A DNA stretch of 13,568 nucleotides from RGIG8700 sp045535635 (GTDB lineage Bacteria; Bacillota; Clostridia; RGIG6154). This document shows, piece after piece, positions 1-6,867 of the stretch; positions within the stretch are counted from its first letter, which is position 1, and each line of letters opens with the position of its first letter. The notes under the pieces are model-generated. The model worked only from the letters and a program-made list of their open reading frames with translations. It was not told where the DNA came from and ran no database searches. Both the position numbers and the translations under genes were made by a program. Where the stretch lies: assembly GCA_045535635.1 (NCBI GenBank), contig JAZSLZ010000122.1, positions 1-13,568 of the forward strand. The letters run 5' to 3'.

Positions 1-11
1 CGACAGTCTGA
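1..11. repeat. Edge of a repeat element, cut by the window start
   Basis: The first eleven bases, CGACAGTCTGA, are identical to 2507-2517, the right edge of the structured element at 2259-2516. In both places the sequence lies just past a hairpin found downstream of a minus-strand secreted-protein gene. This is probably the end of a second copy of the same repeat family, with its body outside the window. An 11-base match alone could arise by chance. The matching position relative to gene end and hairpin is what makes it credible. Confidence 0.45.
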
Positions 12-13
12 AC

Positions 14-33
14 CGAGCGTCTTTAGACACTCG
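14..33 (-). terminator. Hairpin downstream of the 692-aa protein gene
   Basis: CGAGCGTC and GACACTCG can pair around a TTTA loop, with one mismatch in the middle. The hairpin begins about 25 bases past the stop codon of the minus-strand gene. No T-run follows it on the minus strand: the next bases are GGTTCAGACTGTCG. It is therefore either a weak terminator or, as at 2518-2541, a terminator stem separated from its T-run by the repeat element. Confidence 0.4.
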
Positions 34-58
34 TCAATTGTATTATTATATTATCGTA

Positions 59-2137
59 TTACTTGTATGGGAAGAAATTTTTTAAATCTTTCCAAACGAA
101 TACTTTTACTCTTGCAGCTGATGTCTCAACTGTTTTTGTATACTCAGTTCTACCTGCTGTTAATGTTGCATCAAAAATCTGTGTACCTACAAAAGAGGTT
201 TCTGTGTCATCGGTATATTCTGCAACGATAACTTTAACAGTTTTATTTTCTGTTGTTGTGTATGCAACTTTAACTGCTCCGCCTTCAACTTTTGCTTCTT
301 TTACTTCAAAAGTTTCTTCTACAGTATTACCAATACCCCATGCTGAAATAATTGTTAATGGATAATGACCACCACTACTCTTAATAATCACTTTATCCAA
401 TACTTTTGTTGAATCAATCCCAGTAGTAAAAGTTATAGGCTTGTAATATACAACAACATTACCCCATGCCCCTGTTGATGTTGAAGTTGAGACATTAAAG
501 GCTCTTGCGTTAACTTTTTCGCCACCAGCAATACTCTTAAACACATCTGATGAAAGTTCATTTCCTTTATTACCATCTTTATATACAGGAGTAACCATTA
601 ACTTATGGTTTACAGTATTAGCACCACCTACAAGGAATCCGATTGAGCTGTAGTTTCCATCAGTAACATCTAATTCAACTCCTGCTAATGATTCATAACG
701 AGCTCTAAGTGCTGCGTCTTCTACATCATCTGCTACAACATTATTCATAAGTTGGATTGCTTTGTCTGTAGGGTTAACACCATACTCTACATCACCAATT
801 GTCCAAACTACACTTCCATCATCCTTTGTTGTAAAATCTGGTGTTGCAAGCGTTGAGGTATCGATTTTATCATCATCAAGATCGTACACAATCGCTCCAA
901 TTCTAGCGACGGTTTTACTATCAATAGAAGCTGTATAGAGACCATCTCTATCTTTAGCAAAATCACCTGTTGCATAATACTTCATATCGGTGGCATTCTG
1001 ACCTAGACATGAGTTGTAGTCAAGACCAGGTACCCACTCACCATCAACTGGTTTACCTGTGAAATATACACCATCTTTAGCATCTTCAGAGGTGTTTCCA
1101 TAAGACTTAATAAAAAGTTCTGAGTTCGCACCTGTTGCTTCTCCGATTGGGAAGTTTACTTTGCGCTCTTCAGGTTCTACAGGTACACCCCATGATGAAA
1201 TTGTAAATATTGGACGTTTAACTTTGTCAGTATATGATACAGGCTTAAGTATAATTTTATCAAGTACTTTTGTAGGTTCTGTTTCGATTTCATACGGTGC
1301 AAAACCTAAAGATCCATTTCCCTGAACGCTAGTGTTAGTATTCATCTTGTCAAGATATATCTGTCCATTTTTGTATGTTCTATCATCACTAGCACCAGGA
1401 GCTGCTATATTAACAGTTTTAGTTTCTTCTGTTGCATCTTCATACACAAGAGTTACAGTGATGTCTTTGCTTACATTACACATAATACCTGTAAGAATAC
1501 CAATTTTGCTATATTGCTGGTTTTTAACGTCAATTGTCATTTCTTTAAGAGAGTCATACTTAGCAATAAGTTCAGTTTTCTGGATATCACTTAATGTAGA
1601 AGATGAAATTGCACTTGTATCAACACCAGGATAGAGTTTTATAACCTTGGAATTAACATCTACTTTATAAGATACACCCTCAATCTCCCACCAAACATTG
1701 TCGTTAGTATACATATTAAAATCTGGACGACCATATCTTTTCGGGGTTGCTGGTGGTGTATTTAAGGTATATGGAAAACATCCCATATTCATAGCTGAAG
1801 TACCTGTAATTGTAGCATAATCAGTTTCTTTATCACCAGTAGGTGCGACAATATATCCGCCAAAATCAACGCCAGGTGTGAAATCACTTCTTGAGGTTCT
1901 GGTTGAATATGGACTGTCTGCTTTCGTATCGTAAAGCATAAATAATTCACTATTACCTTCTAAGTCAAACCATACTCTGTTATCTGCAGATTCTGTTGAT
2001 TCGTCCTCTGACGATGCCTCCAGAAGCTGTGAGATTGTAAAATTGTTATCATTCTCCTGTGCGAGTGCTCCCATTGGAACTGCAAGGAGGCTGAAAAGCA
2101 TTGATAACATTAAAACTAACGCTATAATCTTTTTCAT
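59..2137 (-). CDS. Secreted protein with two tandem copies of an unrecognised ~260-aa domain
   Basis: 692 residues. Residues 1-27 form a signal peptide (two Lys, a long hydrophobic core, cleavage probably after GALAQ), so the protein is exported. The mature part starts with an acidic, Ser-rich linker (about 30-52) and then two homologous units, about 55-318 and 326-602. Anchors shared by the units are NSELF, a VxW...VxYxV strand pair, YxSL, SxIGxL, TKVLDK and the closing ISxWG. I do not recognise this domain; it looks beta-rich and may bind carbohydrate or another surface ligand (inference). The C-terminal module (about 608-692) ends VFVWKDLKNFFPYK and resembles the end of the 1182-aa protein upstream. 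No LPXTG, SLH or catalytic motif is visible. The start is supported by AAAGGGG just upstream and a promoter at 2170-2198. Confidence 0.85.
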   Translation of the reverse strand: MKKIIALVLMLSMLFSLLAVPMGALAQENDNNFTISQLLEASSEDESTESADNRVWFDLEGNSELFMLYDTKADSPYSTRTSRSDFTPGVDFGGYIVAPTGDKETDYATITGTSAMNMGCFPYTLNTPPATPKRYGRPDFNMYTNDNVWWEIEGVSYKVDVNSKVIKLYPGVDTSAISSSTLSDIQKTELIAKYDSLKEMTIDVKNQQYSKIGILTGIMCNVSKDITVTLVYEDATEETKTVNIAAPGASDDRTYKNGQIYLDKMNTNTSVQGNGSLGFAPYEIETEPTKVLDKIILKPVSYTDKVKRPIFTISSWGVPVEPEERKVNFPIGEATGANSELFIKSYGNTSEDAKDGVYFTGKPVDGEWVPGLDYNSCLGQNATDMKYYATGDFAKDRDGLYTASIDSKTVARIGAIVYDLDDDKIDTSTLATPDFTTKDDGSVVWTIGDVEYGVNPTDKAIQLMNNVVADDVEDAALRARYESLAGVELDVTDGNYSSIGFLVGGANTVNHKLMVTPVYKDGNKGNELSSDVFKSIAGGEKVNARAFNVSTSTSTGAWGNVVVYYKPITFTTGIDSTKVLDKVIIKSSGGHYPLTIISAWGIGNTVEETFEVKEAKVEGGAVKVAYTTTENKTVKVIVAEYTDDTETSFVGTQIFDATLTAGRTEYTKTVETSAARVKVFVWKDLKNFFPYK

Positions 2138-2169
2138 AAAAATTTCCCCTTTTTATTATTATTCAGCTA

Positions 2170-2198
2170 ATTTTATCACAAATCAAATTCCTTTGCAA
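2170..2198 (-). promoter_or_regulatory. Promoter of the 692-aa secreted protein gene
   Basis: Read on the minus strand: -35 TTGCAA (2193-2198), a 17-base spacer, and -10 TAAAAT (2170-2175) preceded by an extended -10 TG. It lies about 35 bases upstream of the start codon and just downstream of the terminator at 2231-2258, so this gene appears to have its own transcript. Confidence 0.65.
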
Positions 2199-2230
2199 GA
2201 TATTTTTTACGAAACATCTAAATATTTTTA

Positions 2231-2258
2231 AAAAGGCTCAATGATAAAACATTGAGCC
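2231..2258 (-). terminator. Intrinsic terminator, copy 2 of the duplicated hairpin, with T-run
   Basis: Arms GGCTCAATG and CATTGAGCC pair perfectly (9 bp) around a six-base loop. On the minus strand the stem is followed by TTTTTAAAAA, giving a complete intrinsic terminator. It is about 290 bases beyond the stop of the 1182-aa gene and directly precedes the next promoter. It is the second copy of the 25-base direct repeat; the copy at 2517-2541 lacks a T-run. Confidence 0.75.
2234..2258. repeat. 25-bp direct repeat, left copy
   Basis: Twenty-five bases (an A followed by the 24-base terminator hairpin) are identical to 2517-2541. The two copies have the same orientation and enclose 2259-2516. 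They could be a long target-site duplication, or hairpins belonging to the ends of the element. Confidence 0.9.
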
Positions 2259-2516
2259 TTTCAGTGTGTCGATAAACCTATCAGCACACTGGCAGAGTGC
2301 GAAAAAGGAAGTTATATTTTGACAGCCGTAATCCGAAGTGTATGTGGATACACGATAGGTTTCGGCTGTTAAAAAGTAAGCAATACCAATTGTTTTCGAT
2401 AAACAATCGGTATTAATTATATAAAATTTCCTCTTCTTAAACGATTTGTCGAAAATCGCCAAACCCTACTATTTATGTTGGTTTGCTTACGGTAGAACGA
2501 CTTTTTCGACAGTCTG
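2259..2516. mobile_element. Candidate MITE-like or structured-RNA element with imperfect inverted ends
   Basis: No convincing gene lies here. The left end, CAGTGTGTCGATAAA (from 2262), matches the reverse complement of the right end, CAGACTGTCGAAAAA, at 12 of 15 positions. Between them is a chain of hairpins: 2263-2290 (AGTGTG/CACACT and GATA/TATC); 2322-2369 (ACAGCCG/CGGCTGT, with inner GTGTAT/ATACAC); 2382-2414 (14-base arms, one mismatch that is a G-U pair in minus-strand RNA); and 2442-2458 (CGATTT/AAATCG). GTAAGCAA at 2376-2383 can pair with TTGCTTAC at 2483-2490, enclosing the last two. TCGA flanked by A/T-rich bases recurs four times. No transposase is present, so the element would be non-autonomous. 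A transcribed structured RNA is the main alternative. A 74-codon minus-strand frame across the hairpins looks accidental. Confidence 0.5.
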
Positions 2517-2541
2517 AGGCTCAATGATAAAACATTGAGCC
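2517..2541. repeat. 25-bp direct repeat, right copy, at the end of the 1182-aa gene
   Basis: Identical to 2234-2258. It lies six bases beyond the minus-strand stop codon at 2548-2550, the usual place for a terminator. On the minus strand the hairpin is followed by TCAGACTGTCG instead of a T-run. This is what insertion between the stem and T-run of an original terminator, with duplication of the stem, would produce. Confidence 0.9.
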
Positions 2542-2547
2542 ATTGTT

Positions 2548-5500
2548 TTATAAACTTCCGTCTATTACTGCATAGCAAGGTTTAATTTTTTCCAGACCGC
2601 TCCAGAACATAAGCTTATAGCCTGTCGCTCCCTCACATTCAAGATAAACAGTATCACTGTAAATTGATGTTACCAAAATAGTCTTTGATGTAAGCTGAAC
2701 ACCTTTTTTGTCATAAGCTTTAACAATCATAAGTGCATTATCTGCAACCACCTGTTCATTAAGGTTAATTGTAAGCTCTACACCATCTGATGTTTTTTCT
2801 GCAGAAACAACCTCTTTTGTCGCTAAAGCATAAATTGAGAACTTTTTAGCATATACAACGATTACATCCTGATTGATTACAATGTATTCACCATCTGCAT
2901 TTGGTACAGTTGTAAGCATATCAACCATGCCGCAGTGTTCTCTTAATACTGCATAAGAGGATTTTCCTCTGCTTTCTGCAGGAATAACAAATTTAAATTC
3001 TAAAAGATTATTTGTTTCATTAATTTCTTTCTGTGAATTTTCTGCACCGCTTTTAACCTTTATTATATCAATATCAACTAATGTTTCAACCCTGTAGCTT
3101 GTTTCGGCTTCTTTTTGCGCGATATTTGTGTTTTCCTGTGCAGGTTTTACATCAACCTTAACTGAAACAACATTACCTTCTGTTTTTACATATTCTTTAT
3201 CTTCTTCATCAAACAGCTTTTCCGCACCTGAAACAGATGTTATACTTTCTTCTGTAACCTTGATTTCTGTGGATTCAGCAGTAAGTGTTATTTCTCCAAG
3301 GTCAAGAGTTGCCTCTTTAAATTCGCAGAACACAGACTTTGACATGTTGTTATATTTTATTGTTATAGTCTGGTGTCCTCTTTCCATATCAAATGAAAAT
3401 TCACCGTTTGCATCTGTCTGGGTATACCAGTCTTCACCAATCCACACATTTGCACCTTCAACAGGTACGCCGTTTACAATAACCTTACCTGTTACTGTTG
3501 TAATCGGTGTCATCTTTGCATTAATAACTATATCATAATCAGGCATAACAGAAGGAGCCTGTGTTTCCCATCCGTCAAAACGATAGCCTGTAAACGATGG
3601 TCTTTCTGTCATGACAGGAACAGATTTTCCGCAACCAACTTCAACTGTTTTAAACACTCTGCCGTTTGCTTTATATGTTATTTTATGTTTGTTATTAAGT
3701 ACAATACTGTCTGAAACATTCTGCGTTCTTGATTCATCATCATTTGCAAGTGTTATTCTTACAGTTTGGGTTCCGTCTGTTTCTGCAAGTTTGTATGAAA
3801 CAGTTGATGTTATTGGGGAATATGCTCCGTCACCAATTTTATATTTTGTGTATCCGTCTGCCTTAATTGTAAGTGTAACATTTCTGTTTGATGTTTCAGT
3901 ATCTCCATTGTTGATTACAACCTGACCACCATAATACTGAATTGAGCATACATTCTTACTGTCCTTTACATAGAACATTGTTCTCTTGCCGTTTAATTCC
4001 ATTGCGTCATAATCTGTATTTTCAATTTCCACATCCGCAGATGGTATTCCTTTTGGATAATCCTTGCTGAATAAAATATTTTTCTCTATGCTGATTTCGT
4101 TTCCTGTTGCATAGCCTGTTCCTAAAATTCTTACATAGCCCATATAGTCAAAAAGAAGGGTTTTATCTGTTTTCTTATATATAGGACCTTGTACAGTAAA
4201 GCTTTCAGCCTCCATAAGTTTTGTTTCAATGGTATTTGCTGCAAGACGACCCATCTGTTCTCTTGTAACAGTTGAGTCTTCATCAAGAGCTACCCCTGAT
4301 GTGATTTTTGCACTGCTTGCTGCTGTCAGATAGCCTGTTGGGTAGCCCCCTGAGCTTTGTGCATATACTTCGTATCCTGTTATTGAAACCAACACTTTTA
4401 AAATTTGTGCATATGTCATTTCTGTTGCAACACCAAACGCGCCTGTGCCGTCACCATTTATAATGCCTTTATTACAAAGGTATCTGACATATCCGTTAAG
4501 GTCTGTGTCGGTAGTTACATCACTGAAAATCGAACTTGAGTCCTTCATACCTTTTGCAACATCTTCTGCGCCAAGCATTTTAACTGCAATTTCACAGAAT
4601 TCACCCTTTGTTATAGTTGCAGTCGGATTTTCGTAGATATTTTCCATCAAGCCTAAATCATATACAATTTTGGCAGATTCCACATATCTTGCATCTGTTA
4701 TACTGCTTCTGTCAACCTGTGTAAGTTCTTTTTCAGGAACTTCAACTTCAACCTCAACACCATCTACAAGGTAGTTGGACGCTCCTACTGAATATGTGCT
4801 GCTTCTTGGAATTGAATACACTTGGTATGCAATTTTGGCATCTTTCTTATTCTTGTTAACACTATCCTTTGCGTGATTATATTCAACTCTGACTTTGTAG
4901 TCATTAAGCCATCTTTCTTCAACCTCAAAGTATTGGTTTCTCACATACTCTCTGTCCGCTATAAATTCATAATCAGAATTTCCGTATGTCAGATAAATAG
5001 CAACTGCGTAATTCATAACTTCGGAATCATTACATTCCCATGTTAAACTATTGTCATTTAATGCAAGTTTTGATGGAGCTGTTAATTTTTTACCGGGATT
5101 ATATTCATAAACATTACTCTGTTCAATTTTGTCCCCCGCATATTTTATTGTAAACTGATATTTACCTTCACCTAACTTTGCCATAGCATATTTACTCAAA
5201 GATGATTCCATTTCATAATACGCTTGTTTATCACGATTATATATAGGCGATTTTTCTACCAATTCACCATCTTTATAGATATCCATTTCGTAAAAACATA
5301 TATTTTCTGCAGGAATGAAACGTGCTTTTCCCGAAGTATATTTATCTATTTTCAAATCACTTACCTGACCGTACTGTGAAGATCTTGATTCTATACTTGT
5401 TCCTTTGAATGAATAAAAGTCAGAAAAGGAACTTGCATATGTATTCAACTTCTGATGAAAAGCCTGAACACATATTGCTGTTTCTATTTCATTTATAGAT

Positions 5501-6096
5501 ATTTCCCAATCTGATGCTATCCATTCAAGTTCATCATAAAACTCGTCTAATTCTCCATATTCACTGAAGTCTATGTATGTTTCATAGGAATTATTTGTGT
5601 GATATTCGTTAAACACTTCTTCATCCGGAAGTCTATAACAAAGACTTACACTATAATAGTATGCTCCGTTAACAGGCGACCACCTCGCAATGCCTGTAGT
5701 GGTATTAAGTTTTACGTTAACAGGTTTTTGAATATACTGAGAAGGTCTTTTATACTCAAAAACTTCAGACATGGCTGTAACTATATTACCGCTTGCATCA
5801 ACATAAGAAACCACTGCTTCATACTTTCCATCGCCCGCCATTTCCATCTCTTCACCAAAATACCACGAACAGCTTGTTCCTGCACCATAGTATCTTACAT
5901 CGTAAACATTATGCACAGGCATAGAATCCTTGTATAAAACTATAAAATACTTTTCTGCGGCGGCTTGTCTGGTAAACGCAATCTCTCCTATATTACTTTT
6001 GTCCCAGGTTACAGTAAATGCTGCAGCCGAAGCAGTTGCAGTAAATAGTGACATCACCATTAAAACTGCAATTATAAAACTTAATGCTTTTTTCAT
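2548..6096 (-). CDS. Large secreted multidomain surface protein with SLH-like region
   Basis: 1182 residues. A signal peptide occupies about 1-25. Residues 27-430 look like several fibronectin-type-III-like beta segments (for example IARWSPVNGAYYYSVSL near 136-152). Residues 464-626 resemble three S-layer-homology motifs (FSDVTTDTDLNGYVRYLCNKGI, then TVTREQMGRLAANTIE), suggesting cell-wall attachment. Residues 727-800 fit an Ig-like VTLTI module. Residues 803-862 fit the InlB/Listeria-Bacteroides repeat (TYKANGR, YRFDGWE). Residues 866-940 fit a carboxypeptidase-regulatory-like beta sandwich (GKVIVNGVPVEGANVW, TDANGEFSF). Residues 1031-1095 end in a KFSIYALA motif common in clostridial surface proteins. 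Residues 1096-1182 resemble the C-terminus of the downstream 692-aa protein. No catalytic domain is evident, so a scaffold or adhesin role is inferred. GGAG precedes the chosen start. Confidence 0.85.
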   Translation of the reverse strand: MKKALSFIIAVLMVMSLFTATASAAAFTVTWDKSNIGEIAFTRQAAAEKYFIVLYKDSMPVHNVYDVRYYGAGTSCSWYFGEEMEMAGDGKYEAVVSYVDASGNIVTAMSEVFEYKRPSQYIQKPVNVKLNTTTGIARWSPVNGAYYYSVSLCYRLPDEEVFNEYHTNNSYETYIDFSEYGELDEFYDELEWIASDWEISINEIETAICVQAFHQKLNTYASSFSDFYSFKGTSIESRSSQYGQVSDLKIDKYTSGKARFIPAENICFYEMDIYKDGELVEKSPIYNRDKQAYYEMESSLSKYAMAKLGEGKYQFTIKYAGDKIEQSNVYEYNPGKKLTAPSKLALNDNSLTWECNDSEVMNYAVAIYLTYGNSDYEFIADREYVRNQYFEVEERWLNDYKVRVEYNHAKDSVNKNKKDAKIAYQVYSIPRSSTYSVGASNYLVDGVEVEVEVPEKELTQVDRSSITDARYVESAKIVYDLGLMENIYENPTATITKGEFCEIAVKMLGAEDVAKGMKDSSSIFSDVTTDTDLNGYVRYLCNKGIINGDGTGAFGVATEMTYAQILKVLVSITGYEVYAQSSGGYPTGYLTAASSAKITSGVALDEDSTVTREQMGRLAANTIETKLMEAESFTVQGPIYKKTDKTLLFDYMGYVRILGTGYATGNEISIEKNILFSKDYPKGIPSADVEIENTDYDAMELNGKRTMFYVKDSKNVCSIQYYGGQVVINNGDTETSNRNVTLTIKADGYTKYKIGDGAYSPITSTVSYKLAETDGTQTVRITLANDDESRTQNVSDSIVLNNKHKITYKANGRVFKTVEVGCGKSVPVMTERPSFTGYRFDGWETQAPSVMPDYDIVINAKMTPITTVTGKVIVNGVPVEGANVWIGEDWYTQTDANGEFSFDMERGHQTITIKYNNMSKSVFCEFKEATLDLGEITLTAESTEIKVTEESITSVSGAEKLFDEEDKEYVKTEGNVVSVKVDVKPAQENTNIAQKEAETSYRVETLVDIDIIKVKSGAENSQKEINETNNLLEFKFVIPAESRGKSSYAVLREHCGMVDMLTTVPNADGEYIVINQDVIVVYAKKFSIYALATKEVVSAEKTSDGVELTINLNEQVVADNALMIVKAYDKKGVQLTSKTILVTSIYSDTVYLECEGATGYKLMFWSGLEKIKPCYAVIDGSL

Positions 6097-6125
6097 AAAA
6101 TCACTCCAAATTGATTATTTGCTTT

Positions 6126-6154
6126 ATTATACTACAGAAGCTGGTTATTTTCAA
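6126..6154 (-). promoter_or_regulatory. Promoter of the 1182-aa surface protein gene
   Basis: On the minus strand: -35 TTGAAA (6149-6154), a 17-base spacer, and -10 TATAAT (6126-6131). The start codon follows about 30 bases later. It diverges from the operon promoter at 6169-6197; the two -35 boxes are only 14 bases apart. Confidence 0.75.
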
Positions 6155-6168
6155 GCTTTTTATATTTC

Positions 6169-6197
6169 TTGCATTTTCTTTTCATTTGTGATAAAAT
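6169..6197 (+). promoter_or_regulatory. Promoter of the yggS operon
   Basis: -35 TTGCAT (6169-6174), a 17-base spacer, and -10 TAAAAT (6192-6197) with an extended -10 TG. The -35 box is weak, which the extended -10 may offset. A good ribosome binding site, AGGAGATG, follows at 6210-6217. Fourteen bases around the -10 (ATTTGTGATAAAAT) are identical to those in the promoter at 2170-2198. Confidence 0.6.
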
Positions 6198-6222
6198 ATA
6201 TTAATATTCAGGAGATGATAAA

Positions 6223-6867
6223 ATGAGCATAAAAAGTAATCTTGAAAGTGTTAAAAGCACACTTAATCAGGACACAACCTTAGTTTGCGTGAGCAAATAT
6301 CACACCGAAGAGGAAATTATGGAGGCTTATAATGAGGGCGTTCGTGATTTTGGTGAAAACAAGGTGCAGGATATGGTTAAAAAGGCGGAAAATCTGCCAA
6401 GTGACATACGATGGCATCTTATAGGACATCTGCAGACAAACAAGGTTAAATATATTGTGGGAAAAACTTATCTTGTGCAGTCGGTTGACAGAATTGAACT
6501 TGCAGAAGAGCTTAACAAAAGATTTGAAAAATCAGGTCTCATTTGCGATTGCTTAATTCAGATAAATTCAACAGGCATTGACTCAAGATTTGGTTGCACC
6601 CCTGAAACTGCAACAGAATTTGCAGAAAAACTCAAAGAATTTAAAAATCTTAATGTTAAAGGCATAATGGGTATGGCACCAATTTGCGAAGACCCAACCG
6701 AAAACTTTAAGCTTTTAAAGGATATATTTGATAGCCTAACAGAAAAAGGGTTATTAAACGGGAACATACTTTCTATGGGTATGAGCGACGATTACACTTT
6801 TGCACTTAAGTGCGGAAGCAATATGGTAAGAATAGGAAGTAAAATCTTCAAACAGGAGGAAGAATAA
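6223..6867 (+). CDS. yggS: YggS/PLPBP family pyridoxal-phosphate homeostasis protein
   Basis: 214 residues, slightly short for the family (about 220-235). These cytosolic proteins have the fold of the alanine racemase N-terminal domain, bind PLP but have no known catalytic activity, and help balance B6 vitamers and amino/keto acid pools. Visible family motifs are VSKYH with the expected PLP-binding Lys25, FGENKVQD, WHLIGHLQTNK, and the C-terminal LSMGMSDDY...GSNMVRIGSKIF that forms the phosphate pocket. It is the first gene of a four-gene operon. Its stop codon (TAA) shares a base with the ATG of the next gene, and that gene's AGGAGGA ribosome binding site lies within the end of this one, suggesting translational coupling. 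Confidence 0.95.
   Translation: MSIKSNLESVKSTLNQDTTLVCVSKYHTEEEIMEAYNEGVRDFGENKVQDMVKKAENLPSDIRWHLIGHLQTNKVKYIVGKTYLVQSVDRIELAEELNKRFEKSGLICDCLIQINSTGIDSRFGCTPETATEFAEKLKEFKNLNVKGIMGMAPICEDPTENFKLLKDIFDSLTEKGLLNGNILSMGMSDDYTFALKCGSNMVRIGSKIFKQEEE

Noticed and set aside
2238..2462. 74-codon minus-strand open frame in the hairpin element
   Set aside because: It runs through several hairpins and the terminator, has no clear ribosome binding site, and its composition resembles no known protein. The structured non-coding reading explains the region better.
2234..2541. Retron, CRISPR array or integron attC site as an explanation for the hairpins
   Set aside because: There is no reverse transcriptase, integrase or cas gene, only two repeat copies with a long unique interior, and no attC core sites.
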